A stretch of 64,000 nucleotides of DNA. Origin: Ferrimonas senticii DSM 18821. Its GTDB lineage: Bacteria > Pseudomonadota > Gammaproteobacteria > Enterobacterales > Shewanellaceae. Of this stretch, positions 27,284 through 35,306 are shown piece by piece. The notes below the pieces were generated by a model. The model made no database searches. It was not told the DNA's origin and was given only the letters and a program-made list of their open reading frames with translations. Position 1 is the stretch's first letter. Each line of letters starts with the position of its first letter. The translations under genes and the position numbers were made by a program. The stretch lies in contig NZ_AUGM01000011.1 in the NCBI RefSeq assembly GCF_000422665.1, forward strand, positions 95,924 to 159,923, written 5' to 3'.

Positions 27284-27904
27284 ATGACATCACCCGCTAC
27301 TTTTGCCAATGCTGCCGCCATCTGCGGTGTGCTGCATAACCTCTATTTTCATAAGCCGACTCCAGCGTTTTTGGCCAACTTTCGTGACAGTGAACTGCTG
27401 GCAAGCTGGCCGCTGCTGGCCAGCGAAGCCGAGCATCAGCAAGCGCTGGCGCTGATCAGCCAATCACTGGCGGAGTTGACCGATGAGCAAATTGAACGGG
27501 ACTACTACCGGTTGTTTGTGGGCCCGGGAGAGATGTTGGCTTACCCGTGGGGCAGCGTTTACACCGACAAAGAAAACCTGCTGTTTGGCGTCACCAGTAT
27601 CGCCTTTAGCCAGTTCCTAAAGCGCTGGCAGATTGAGCTGCAACTGGACTCGCATCAGCCGCTGGATCACGCCGGGTTGATGCTCGGGGTGTTGTCGCAG
27701 TTGCTGCAGGGGCAACATCTGCAAGCGGTCGATGAATTGCTAAGCCAACATCTGATGCCGTGGGCACCACGCTGGTTAGCCTGTATCGAGCAGGGCGCGG
27801 ACAGCGGCTTTTACCGCGGCATGGCGCAGCTGACGGCACAGGTGCTGAATGCCCTAATGCAGGCCCAAAATCTGACCGCGGACGCGCTGCCGCTGTATAA
27901 ATAA
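27284..27904 (+). CDS. TorD/DmsD-like cytoplasmic chaperone (module B)
   Basis: This 206-residue helical protein has the motif YRLFVGPGEMLAYPWGSVYT and QPLDHAG of the TorD family. It probably matures the DmsA2 at 30554 or serves both reductases. It is separated from the module A chaperone by 100 bp and has its own GGA-type ribosome binding site before ATG 27284. The codon use is GC-rich, like the core genome. A gap of 78 bp leads into modB, so the chaperone and molybdate uptake may be expressed together. Confidence 0.87.
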   Translation: MTSPATFANAAAICGVLHNLYFHKPTPAFLANFRDSELLASWPLLASEAEHQQALALISQSLAELTDEQIERDYYRLFVGPGEMLAYPWGSVYTDKENLLFGVTSIAFSQFLKRWQIELQLDSHQPLDHAGLMLGVLSQLLQGQHLQAVDELLSQHLMPWAPRWLACIEQGADSGFYRGMAQLTAQVLNALMQAQNLTADALPLYK

Positions 27905-27982
27905 AGCCGTAGCCTAATCCCTATGGCATTATCAGTTGGCGCCGAAATTGGTCGGCGCTAATCACCAGAGAACAATGACTTG

Positions 27983-28669
27983 ATGCTAAGTGCAGCCGAT
28001 TTTGAGGCGCTATTTTTAACCATAAAACTGGCCGCCATCAGTACCTTGTTGCTGCTGGTAGTGACGCCGCCGCTGGCGTGGTGGCTGGCCCACAGCCGCG
28101 CGCGCATTCGTCCCTTCGTTGAAGCGATCGTCTGTTTGCCGCTGATTTTGCCGCCGACGGTGCTCGGCTTCTATCTGTTGCTGCTGTTCTCACCGCTGTA
28201 TGCGCCGGGGGCGTTTTATCAAGAGCTCACCGGTTCGACCTTAGCGTTCTCGTTTACCGGTCTGGTGATCGGCTCGATGATCTATTCGCTGCCGTTTGTG
28301 GTGCAGCCGTTGCAATCGAGCTTTGTCACCTTGGGCAAAAGTGAATTGGAAGCGGCGGCGACCCTCGGCATGGGCAAGCTGCAGCGGTTTCACTATGTGG
28401 TGTTCCCGATGACGCGCCACAGCTTTGTGTTGGCCGGTCTGCTTGGCTTTGCCCACACCTTGGGCGAGTTCGGGGTGGTGCTGATGATTGGCGGCAACAT
28501 TCCTGGGGAAACTCAAGTGATCGCCATCGCTTTGTTTGAACACGTTGAAGCGCTTGATTACGCCAGTGCCCATATCTTGGCGGGCGGCTTGTTGCTGATG
28601 TCGCTGACCATGCTGCTGTTTATCTACGTTGGCATGGATCGCCGCAAGCGCAGTTGGGGGGCAATGTGA
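27983..28669 (+). CDS. modB: Molybdate ABC transporter permease ModB
   Basis: This 228-residue inner-membrane protein has five or six hydrophobic helices and the permease EAA-type loop (ELEAAATLGMGKLQRFHYVVF) that contacts the ATPase. It is followed by the family segment GFAHTLGEFGVVLMIGGNIPG. The stop TGA at 28667 overlaps the modC GTG start, so translation is coupled. Placement inside the molybdoenzyme locus fits cofactor supply to DmsA and DmsA2. ATG 27983 follows an in-frame TTG at 27980. Confidence 0.94.
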   Translation: MLSAADFEALFLTIKLAAISTLLLLVVTPPLAWWLAHSRARIRPFVEAIVCLPLILPPTVLGFYLLLLFSPLYAPGAFYQELTGSTLAFSFTGLVIGSMIYSLPFVVQPLQSSFVTLGKSELEAAATLGMGKLQRFHYVVFPMTRHSFVLAGLLGFAHTLGEFGVVLMIGGNIPGETQVIAIALFEHVEALDYASAHILAGGLLLMSLTMLLFIYVGMDRRKRSWGAM

Positions 28670-29478
28670 GTCTGCATATCGACTTGCACGGACGCCTTGG
28701 CGACTTCGTGTTTAACTTTGAATTGGATCTGCCGCTGCGCGGGGCCATTGGCTTCTTCGGCCCATCCGGGGTTGGTAAAACCAGTATCCTGCGGGTGCTG
28801 TGTGGCCTTGAAGATGGCCTTAAAGGCACCGTGGTGGTCAACGATGAGGTGCTGCAGGACAGCCGCAACAACTTGTTCGTCGCCGCGGATAAACGCAACA
28901 TCGGCATGGTGTTTCAAGACAGCCGCCTATTCCCACATCTGACGGTGCGGGAAAACCTGCAGTTGGCGCTGCGACAGGCTAAGCATCCGATCTTTGGCAT
29001 TGATGAGCTGGCCAAGGAGTGCGCCTTTAGCGAATTGTTGGAGCAGCCAGCACCGTCGTTGTCGGCGGGGCAACGGCAGCGGGTGGCGATTGCGCGGGCG
29101 CTGATCGCCGCACCGCGACTGCTGCTGATGGACGAGCCACTGGCGGCGCTGGATGTTGATTCGCGGCAGAAGATTTTGGGCTTCCTACAGCGGGTGAGCC
29201 ACAAACTGCCAATCATCTTTATCAGCCACAGCGTTGCTGAAACCCTGCATTTGTGCGATCCGATTGTGGTGATGGCGCCCGGCCGGGTTGAGCAGGTAGG
29301 TAATGCCCAGCAGGTGGATCATCTGTTGCCGCGTCGCCGTGGTATCGGCACCGTGGTCAACTTCGATGCCGAGCGCGGCGAGATCACCTTAAAGCTGGAC
29401 GATTACGCTCCGGATTTTGCGCCGGATCAGGTGGTGGGTTTGGTCAGCCAGCCAAACTGGCTGCTTGGTCGCGAATAG
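28666..29478 (+). CDS. modC: Molybdate ABC transporter ATPase ModC, short form
   Basis: This 270-residue ATPase has Walker A (GPSGVGKT), the signature LSAGQRQRVAIARAL, Walker B (LLLMDEP) and the switch His (FISHS). E. coli ModC is about 352 residues; here only a short C-terminal segment remains, too short for a full Mop/TOBE molybdate-binding domain. The start is GTG 28666, with GGGGGG five bases upstream, overlapping the modB stop. Feedback by bound molybdate may therefore be altered. Confidence 0.92.
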   Translation: MSLHIDLHGRLGDFVFNFELDLPLRGAIGFFGPSGVGKTSILRVLCGLEDGLKGTVVVNDEVLQDSRNNLFVAADKRNIGMVFQDSRLFPHLTVRENLQLALRQAKHPIFGIDELAKECAFSELLEQPAPSLSAGQRQRVAIARALIAAPRLLLMDEPLAALDVDSRQKILGFLQRVSHKLPIIFISHSVAETLHLCDPIVVMAPGRVEQVGNAQQVDHLLPRRRGIGTVVNFDAERGEITLKLDDYAPDFAPDQVVGLVSQPNWLLGRE

Positions 29479-29497
29479 CCGCGTCAGTTCCAACACC

Positions 29498-29520
29498 AAG
29501 CCGCCTAGCGCGGCTTTTTT
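29498..29520 (+). terminator. Rho-independent terminator of modC
   Basis: AAGCCGC (29498-29504) and GCGGCTT (29510-29516) form a 7-bp stem followed by T's. It overlaps the stop codon of the convergent regulator B gene. Confidence 0.85.
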
Positions 29521-30260
29521 AATGACATGTAATGGCTTAAAAACTGCAGTACCTCGGCGGGGATCTGCTGCTGCAGTGCTTGCGGTTGTTTGATTGACAG
29601 ATAGCCGTAGCCTTTGTCGATCAAACCGCTGCTGTGCAGCTGCTTAACCACCTCGCTGCAGTATTGGCGGGTGGTATTGCTGAGCAGGCACAGATCATCG
29701 ATGGTCAGTTTGAGCCGATCGCCGTTGGTGCGAATGTGCAGGATCAGCAAGCGCAAGATGATGTTCTGTCGTTTATCGAGGCTGGATCGCAGCAGCGCCA
29801 TATTGTGGCTTAGATGCAAACACTCCGCCGCCCGCGCCAACACAAAATTGCCCAGTTGTGGGCACTGCGGCAGCAGTCGTTCGATGGTGGCGTTGTTGAT
29901 TACCAGCAGTTCGGCGTCAAACAGGCAGTGATAGTAGTTGTGGTGATGCTGAAAGCGGTTGCGGTTGTTGGCCAAACAAACCTGAATGTAGCCACTGGTC
30001 CACACCGATGAGGCGCATTGCAGTTCGTCGCTGACCGTCAGCACTTCCAGCAAGCAGCCGCTGCGAACGTAGATCAGCACCCCCTCATCCAAACTGGGGC
30101 TAAAGCGGTCGCCACGCTTGAGCGAGATCCCAAAGGCACTCTTTAGCAGTTCATCGACAATCACCGTCGGGATCTGCGCTTTGTGCAGTTGCTGCGACAA
30201 GCTGTGGATTTCACTGGTGGGCTTTAAGGCTTGAGTCATGGCGGAGGTGTTAGCCGGCAT
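29505..30260 (-). CDS. Crp/Fnr-like transcriptional regulator B with His-His-His/Cys signature
   Basis: This 251-residue paralogue of regulator A (19519) has the same order: beta domain, dimer helix and HTH (TIDDLCLLSNTTRQYCSEVV). The shared signature is Cys69 (RSGCL), His105-107 plus Cys112 (HHHNYYHCLFD), Cys191 and Cys201. The ATG could be 30260 or 30239; neither has a clear ribosome binding site. It is divergent from dmsA2 and probably regulates module B. It lacks an N-terminal Fnr cysteine cluster and clear cAMP-binding arginine motif, so the signal is not obvious. Confidence 0.82.
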   Translation of the reverse strand: MPANTSAMTQALKPTSEIHSLSQQLHKAQIPTVIVDELLKSAFGISLKRGDRFSPSLDEGVLIYVRSGCLLEVLTVSDELQCASSVWTSGYIQVCLANNRNRFQHHHNYYHCLFDAELLVINNATIERLLPQCPQLGNFVLARAAECLHLSHNMALLRSSLDKRQNIILRLLILHIRTNGDRLKLTIDDLCLLSNTTRQYCSEVVKQLHSSGLIDKGYGYLSIKQPQALQQQIPAEVLQFLSHYMSLKKPR

Positions 30261-30356
30261 TGTCGTTATCAGTTTAACGACAGGTTGAATCAATGTTGGT
30301 GGATTTTAATAACTCCATTGCGCCAGATCACGTTTTATTGCGCTATCGATGAACTG

Positions 30357-30373
30357 TTTTTCCGCTTCGGAAA
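30357..30373. promoter_or_regulatory. Inverted repeat upstream of dmsA2, candidate operator
   Basis: TTTCCG (30359-30364) and CGGAAA (30368-30373) flank CTT, within a T-rich context like the repeat upstream of dmsE. The rest of 30261-30553 is the divergent regulator B/dmsA2 promoter region, with no ORF I can support. Confidence 0.35.
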
Positions 30374-30553
30374 TTTTGTGATTTAGCTCGCCCCGTATAC
30401 CTCTAAAGTGAGAGCTCATTTCCACTCAAATGTCAGCTAGTTTACGTTTCAAAGCGACGCTTTTTGCCACTATCTCTCTCAATGAATGCGGTTCGCTTGC
30501 AGTTGCAAGTGAGCGCAAGCCAATGAATTGATGACTGCCTTAAAGGTGAGATC

Positions 30554-33118
30554 GTGCAAAGACGTGACTTTTTGAAACTGAGCGCCGCCGCTGGCGCGGT
30601 AAGCTGCATCAGCGCTTGTGGTGGCAAAGGTGCTGGCCAAGCCGCAACCGTGGCTGCCGAAGAGAAGCTGAACTGGACCGCGTGTCTGGTGAACTGTGGC
30701 TCTAACTGCCCACTGAAGGTGTACTCCGTTGATGGGATCTGTACCCGAGTGGAAACCGATTGGGCGGAAACCGACGAGTACGGCAACCACCAAGTACGCG
30801 CCTGTTTGCGTGGCCGTTCCCTGCGTCAGCGCAACTACGCGCCAGATCGCATCAAGTCACCGTTGAAGCGCGTTGGCGAACGTGGTGCCAACCAATGGCA
30901 AGAGATCAGCTGGGAGCAGGCCTTTAACGAAATTGGCGCCAAAGTACGTCAGCTGAAAACCGACTTCGGCGCCGAGTCGATCTACCACCACTACGTTTCT
31001 GGTGCCTACTACGGCTTTGCCTCTGGTAACGCCATCCGTCGAGCGCTGGTGAACGCCGGTCCGGCCGATAAAAAAGGCTTCTTGAACTACTACTCCAACT
31101 ACTCTTGGGCGGCACTGAACGTGGCGGCCCCGGCAACCTTTGGTGCGGAAACCGGCGGTACTAAGGGCAGCCGTCTAAGTCATCTGCGCGATTCTGATTT
31201 CTTCTTGGGCTTTGGTTTCAACCCATTTGAGATCCGCATGTCCGGCTCGGGCGAGCAGTACGACTTCCTCAATGCGGTGAAAGATCGTCGCGACAGCGGC
31301 AAGCAGTTCAGCATGGTGCTGGTGGATCCGCGTTACACCGACTCGATGTTGGGTAAAGAGGACAAGTGGGTGCCAGTGCGTCCGGGCACCGACGCGGCGA
31401 TGGCAGCGGCGATGGCGTACGAGATGATCGCTTCCGGTTGGGTTGAGCAACACTCCCGTGGCTTTATCGATCAGTTCACCGTCGGTTACGACGCGGCCTC
31501 GATCCGAGTTGCACTGGCGGCCAAGCCAGAGCTGATCCCAGCCGGCATGACCGCCGAGCAGATGGCAGCCGATAACTACCACGATTACATCATGGGCCTG
31601 GGCAAGTACCAGGGCCAAGCGAAAACCCCTGAGTGGGCGGAAGCGATCTGTGGTGCGCCAGCGGCGGAAATCCGCGATGTTGCTAAGCGTCTGATGGCGT
31701 CCTCCAACCCGTACATCTCCATTGGCGCCGGTCCGAACCGTCAGGCCAACGGCGAGCAGAACATGCGCTCAATGTACATGCTGTCGGTACTGGCCGGTAA
31801 GCTGGGTCAGCCGGGCACCAACAACGGTGAACTGCCAAGCAACTACGGCTTGCCGGTAGCCGGTTTGGGCATTGGCGATAACCCAGTGCAAGCCACCATC
31901 TGTTTCTTCGACTGGCTGGAAGCGGTAGAACGCGGCGATCAGATGTCTTACCGCAGCCACGCGGTGAAAGGGTTGGCGGATGTTGATGCCAAGCTGCCAA
32001 GCAAGATCAAAGCGGTATTCTGCTCTGCCGGTAACGCCATCTTGAACCAGCACGCTGACGCCAACTACACCCGTGATGTCTTGAAGCGCGTTGGTGACAC
32101 CCCAGAGGGCCACGGCCCAGAGCTTATCGTGGTGACCGATTGCTGGATGACCTCTTCGGCGATGATGGCGGACTACGTACTGCCGGATTCCACCTGGCTG
32201 GAGTCCAACGATCTGGCTAACGATTCCTACGCGTCGGGCGAGACCGGTTACATCACCTTTATGTCGACCGATCTGAAGCCATTCTTCAACGCCACCAAGA
32301 ACATGTACGAGATTGGTCTGGGCATCGTTGAGGCCTCTGGCGGCGATGTAGCGGCTTATACCGAAGGTCACAAAGACTCGGCGGCGTGGCTGGACCATTT
32401 GTACGCCCAGACTCGCGATAACAAAGCCAACGCAGCACTGAAACTGCCAGCGACCTACGCCGAAGCGCAGGCCCAAGGCTTCTTCCGCAGCCACGCGCCG
32501 GATCGCGGCCCAGTGTGCCTAAGCGGCCTAGTGAACGAAGGTAAAGCGCTTAAAACCCCGACTGGCAAGATTGAGATCTACGCCTTTAACTGGGCCAAAG
32601 ACGCCAGCATTCGTGAGCTGTTTAAAGACCAAGAGCGTGGCGTGGTGACCGCAGTAGATACCATTGATCCGCTGCCAAAATACGTACCGCATTGGGAAGG
32701 CTTCCAGTCCGATGGCACCGCCACTGGCGATGCTGAAGTGGCGCAATTCCCGCTGCAGGTGGTGGGTTACCACACCAAGGGCCGGGTGCACTCTTCTTAC
32801 CACAACGTGAAGTGGCTGCGTGATGCCGTGGAAGACTGCGCGTGGATCCACCCGATGGATGCCGACAAGTACCAAGTGGCCGACGGCGACACCATCACCG
32901 TTACCAGCAAGCGTGGCGAAATGCTGATCCGCGCTCGCGTGACCCCACGGGTGGTTCCGGGCTGTGTGGCACTGGCGCAAGGCGCTTGGTACAAGGCCAC
33001 GGCTGGCGAACAGCAAGATACTGGCGGCTGTACCAATACCCTAACCAAGTACCACCCAGGACCGGTAGGCCGTGGTAACACCCAGCACACCATCCGCGTC
33101 AAGATTGCCAAAGCGTAA
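30554..33118 (+). CDS. DMSO-reductase-family molybdopterin oxidoreductase, catalytic subunit (module B)
   Basis: This 854-residue paralogue of DmsA shares the opening MQRRDFLKLSA (Tat motif), then a lipobox-like CISAC (Cys22) and FS0 cysteines 44, 48, 52 and 84. The probable Mo ligand is Ser184 (NYYSNYSWAAL). The C-terminal part reads YHTKGRVHSSYHNVKWLRDAV, close to module A. GTG 30554 follows AAGGTGAG. It is paired with dmsB2 but has no decaheme, barrel or membrane anchor gene of its own. It could share the DmsEF conduit or face the periplasm. The composition is GC-rich, unlike dmsA. The substrate is unknown. Confidence 0.9.
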   Translation: MQRRDFLKLSAAAGAVSCISACGGKGAGQAATVAAEEKLNWTACLVNCGSNCPLKVYSVDGICTRVETDWAETDEYGNHQVRACLRGRSLRQRNYAPDRIKSPLKRVGERGANQWQEISWEQAFNEIGAKVRQLKTDFGAESIYHHYVSGAYYGFASGNAIRRALVNAGPADKKGFLNYYSNYSWAALNVAAPATFGAETGGTKGSRLSHLRDSDFFLGFGFNPFEIRMSGSGEQYDFLNAVKDRRDSGKQFSMVLVDPRYTDSMLGKEDKWVPVRPGTDAAMAAAMAYEMIASGWVEQHSRGFIDQFTVGYDAASIRVALAAKPELIPAGMTAEQMAADNYHDYIMGLGKYQGQAKTPEWAEAICGAPAAEIRDVAKRLMASSNPYISIGAGPNRQANGEQNMRSMYMLSVLAGKLGQPGTNNGELPSNYGLPVAGLGIGDNPVQATICFFDWLEAVERGDQMSYRSHAVKGLADVDAKLPSKIKAVFCSAGNAILNQHADANYTRDVLKRVGDTPEGHGPELIVVTDCWMTSSAMMADYVLPDSTWLESNDLANDSYASGETGYITFMSTDLKPFFNATKNMYEIGLGIVEASGGDVAAYTEGHKDSAAWLDHLYAQTRDNKANAALKLPATYAEAQAQGFFRSHAPDRGPVCLSGLVNEGKALKTPTGKIEIYAFNWAKDASIRELFKDQERGVVTAVDTIDPLPKYVPHWEGFQSDGTATGDAEVAQFPLQVVGYHTKGRVHSSYHNVKWLRDAVEDCAWIHPMDADKYQVADGDTITVTSKRGEMLIRARVTPRVVPGCVALAQGAWYKATAGEQQDTGGCTNTLTKYHPGPVGRGNTQHTIRVKIAKA

Positions 33119-33135
33119 GATAGAGGAGCCAAACA

Positions 33136-33834
33136 ATGACTAAATCCGTTCAATTCGGTTTCTATATCGACACCACAAAGTGCACCGGCTGTAAGACCTG
33201 TCATGTAGCCTGTAAAGATGACAACTCACGCTTGGCGGCGGGCAGCGTGCTGCCGGGCGAAGCGCCAAACAAAACCATGCCGATCGACGGCAAATGGCGC
33301 CGCGTGTATGAGTTTGGCGGCGGCAACGTTGGCGTTAACGCCAATGGCAGTTTCTCTGGCGCCAACAGCGTGTTTGCGTTTTACGCCTCGGTTGCCTGTA
33401 ACCACTGCTCTGATCCAATCTGCGTTAAGAAGTGTCCAACCAAGGCGATGCACAAGCGTCAGTCCGATGGCTTTGTGCATATCGACGATTACATGTGTGC
33501 CGCCTGTCACACCTGTGCCCGCGTGTGTCCGTACGATGCGCCGCAGTTCGACAGCGAACGCGGGGTAATGACCAAGTGTGATGGCTGTTTTGACCGCATC
33601 GACAAAGACTTGAGCATTCCGCTAAGTCAGCGTCGCAAGCCAGCCTGTGTGGAGTCGTGCCCACTGCGTGCCATCGACTTTGGCGAAATCGGCGAACTGC
33701 GCGCCCTGTATGGCGACAACGCTGATCTGCCGGGTCTGCCAGATTCCTCGAAAACCAAGCCAAACTTGGTGATTAAGAGCAATCCGGTGGCCTACAAAGG
33801 TCAAGCCAACCTGCTTAACAGCTTCGAGGTGTAA
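33136..33834 (+). CDS. DmsB-type four-cluster ferredoxin subunit (module B)
   Basis: This 232-residue electron-transfer subunit has four ferredoxin-type cysteine groups (CTGCKTCHVACK, CNHCSDPICVKKCP, CAACHTCARVCP, CDGC with CVESCP). It is about 20 residues longer than DmsB of module A because of an insertion after the first cluster. AGAGGAG precedes the ATG, 17 bp after dmsA2. It lacks an export signal and would be carried by the Tat-exported DmsA2. A structured region and a terminator follow. Confidence 0.93.
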   Translation: MTKSVQFGFYIDTTKCTGCKTCHVACKDDNSRLAAGSVLPGEAPNKTMPIDGKWRRVYEFGGGNVGVNANGSFSGANSVFAFYASVACNHCSDPICVKKCPTKAMHKRQSDGFVHIDDYMCAACHTCARVCPYDAPQFDSERGVMTKCDGCFDRIDKDLSIPLSQRRKPACVESCPLRAIDFGEIGELRALYGDNADLPGLPDSSKTKPNLVIKSNPVAYKGQANLLNSFEV

Positions 33835-33843
33835 TGCGGCTTT

Positions 33844-33923
33844 AAACCGTCTCACTCGGCGTTGTTCAACTTACTGTTAGAGACCACTGGCAGTGGCGTT
33901 GAACGTCTTGATTGAGACGGTTT
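33844..33923 (+). ncRNA. Candidate structured RNA element downstream of dmsB2
   Basis: Three nested complementary pairs are visible: AAACCGTCTCA (33844-33854) with TGAGACGGTTT (33913-33923), GTTCAAC (33864-33870) with GTTGAAC (33898-33904), and CCACT (33884-33888) with AGTGG (33892-33896). A separate terminator follows at 33948. This could be a stable 3-prime UTR or a small RNA processed from it; expression is not known. Confidence 0.45.
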
Positions 33924-33947
33924 GCCTTCTGCATTTGCTGCAACGAC

Positions 33948-33983
33948 CAAGGCCACTGCAATCGCAGTGGCCTTGTTGTTTTT
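33948..33983 (+). terminator. Rho-independent terminator of module B
   Basis: A perfect 12-bp stem (33948-33959 with 33964-33975) and a 4-base loop are followed by TTGTTTTT. Confidence 0.93.
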
Positions 33984-34002
33984 GGCGGTTAGCTGTCAGT
34001 GG

Positions 34003-34911
34003 TTATACCCAGCGTGGATCTTGCTGTACCCGCTCGTTTAAGAAATCCAGAAACACCCGCAGGCGGCGCGGCAAGTAGTTGTCTTTGGGGTAGATGGCGT
34101 ACAGCGGCACCGACGGGATCTGCCACCCGGTCATCACCGCCACTAAGCGACCGGCGGCGATCTCGGCGGGGCAATACAGGGTGGGCACCCGAATGATGCC
34201 GTTGCCGTTAAGAGCGCCGGCGATCAGCACTCGGCCGTTTTTGCTGATTAGCTGCCCTTTCAGATTAACCTCGGCGGTGTGCTTGGGATCGTTGACGCTT
34301 TGATAGCGCCAGCGGCCAACGGTGCCCATCAAGATCCGATGTTGCAGCAGCGCTTTCGGCTGTTGCGGCTCGCCGTGTTGGGCCAGATAAGCGGGGCTAG
34401 CGAGGGTACTCATGGCGATGTTGGTGAGCAGTTTGCCAACGAAACCGGCGTCCTCTAAATCCCCCATCCGAATCGCGATATCGAACTGATCTTCAATCAG
34501 GTCAATGCGGTGGCTGCTAAAGTCGAGATCGATGGTCACCTCTGGGTACAACTGCATAAATTCGGCAACGTAGCGGGCGATAAACTCCTCGCCGATATGG
34601 CCGCCGACGCTGTTGATGCGGATCAGGCCGCGCACCTGCTGGCTGTCATCCACCGCCGCTAGTAATGCCTGTTCCATCTGCTTTAACGCCTGCTGGCACT
34701 CGGCAAACAGTTGCTGTCCGGTTTGGGTTAAGGTCAGCGAGCGGGTAGTGCGGATCAACAGCGTCACCCCAAGCTGTTTTTCCAAGGCGCTGATCTGCCG
34801 TGATACGTGCGAGCGCGACACCTGCAGTGCCTCGGCGGCTTTGGTGAAGTTGCCCAGTTCGGCGATCAGAATAAAGGTGCGAATGTCGCTTAAATTCAGT
34901 TGGTTTAGCAT
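34003..34911 (-). CDS. LysR family transcriptional regulator
   Basis: This 302-residue protein has an N-terminal HTH (NFTKAAEALQVSRSHVSRQI) and a periplasmic-binding-protein-like effector domain (GLIRINSVGGHIGEEFIARY onward). The start at 34911 gives the family N-terminus MLNQLNLSDIRTF; the frame continues to 35166 with unrelated sequence. It is divergent from the Tat flavoprotein reductase gene and is its probable regulator. Its effector is unknown. Confidence 0.9.
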   Translation of the reverse strand: MLNQLNLSDIRTFILIAELGNFTKAAEALQVSRSHVSRQISALEKQLGVTLLIRTTRSLTLTQTGQQLFAECQQALKQMEQALLAAVDDSQQVRGLIRINSVGGHIGEEFIARYVAEFMQLYPEVTIDLDFSSHRIDLIEDQFDIAIRMGDLEDAGFVGKLLTNIAMSTLASPAYLAQHGEPQQPKALLQHRILMGTVGRWRYQSVNDPKHTAEVNLKGQLISKNGRVLIAGALNGNGIIRVPTLYCPAEIAAGRLVAVMTGWQIPSVPLYAIYPKDNYLPRRLRVFLDFLNERVQQDPRWV

Positions 34912-35196
34912 TAGCGTCGCCAGCAATAGTGATAGCGCGATGGTAGCAAAGTTAGCGCGCCTTGGGACTGGACTGAGAATGCCGTTATAGCGCAATCGTG
35001 ATGAATAAGATGCAGTTGTTGTCGAGCTGATTGCGATGGCGCAAATAATCGCCATTGGTATTTGGTTGAAAAAAATTAAGCCGGCTTTTTTAAAAGTATG
35101 AGCCAACCAACACCGCGTGTGGTGATTGGCATAATGTTTGTGGCGGTTGAGCCAAGCCAAGGCCACAGAAACGCCTGTCGACGGGCAAGGAATTTC

Positions 35197-35225
35197 GTTC
35201 CTAAGGTTATGACTTTTGTTCCTAA
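35197..35225. promoter_or_regulatory. Direct repeat GTTCCTAA x2, candidate regulator site
   Basis: GTTCCTAA occurs at 35197-35204 and 35218-35225, 21 bp apart (two helical turns), upstream of the flavoprotein gene. GTTTG/CAAAC arms follow at 35249-35264. The 395-bp region 34912-35306 also has an AAGCCGGCTT palindrome in an A/T context near 35078-35087; no gene is supported there. Confidence 0.4.
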
Positions 35226-35306
35226 TTTGCTGAAATTAATGTGATTTCGTTTGGCTTTGCAAACTTGTGGCTTGCCTAAGATGGCCTCGAACATTTGAGG
35301 AGAGTC

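Noticed and set aside
30365..30390. Crp site near TGTGATTTAGCTCGC upstream of dmsA2
   Set aside because: Only the left half matches the Crp consensus; the right half does not.
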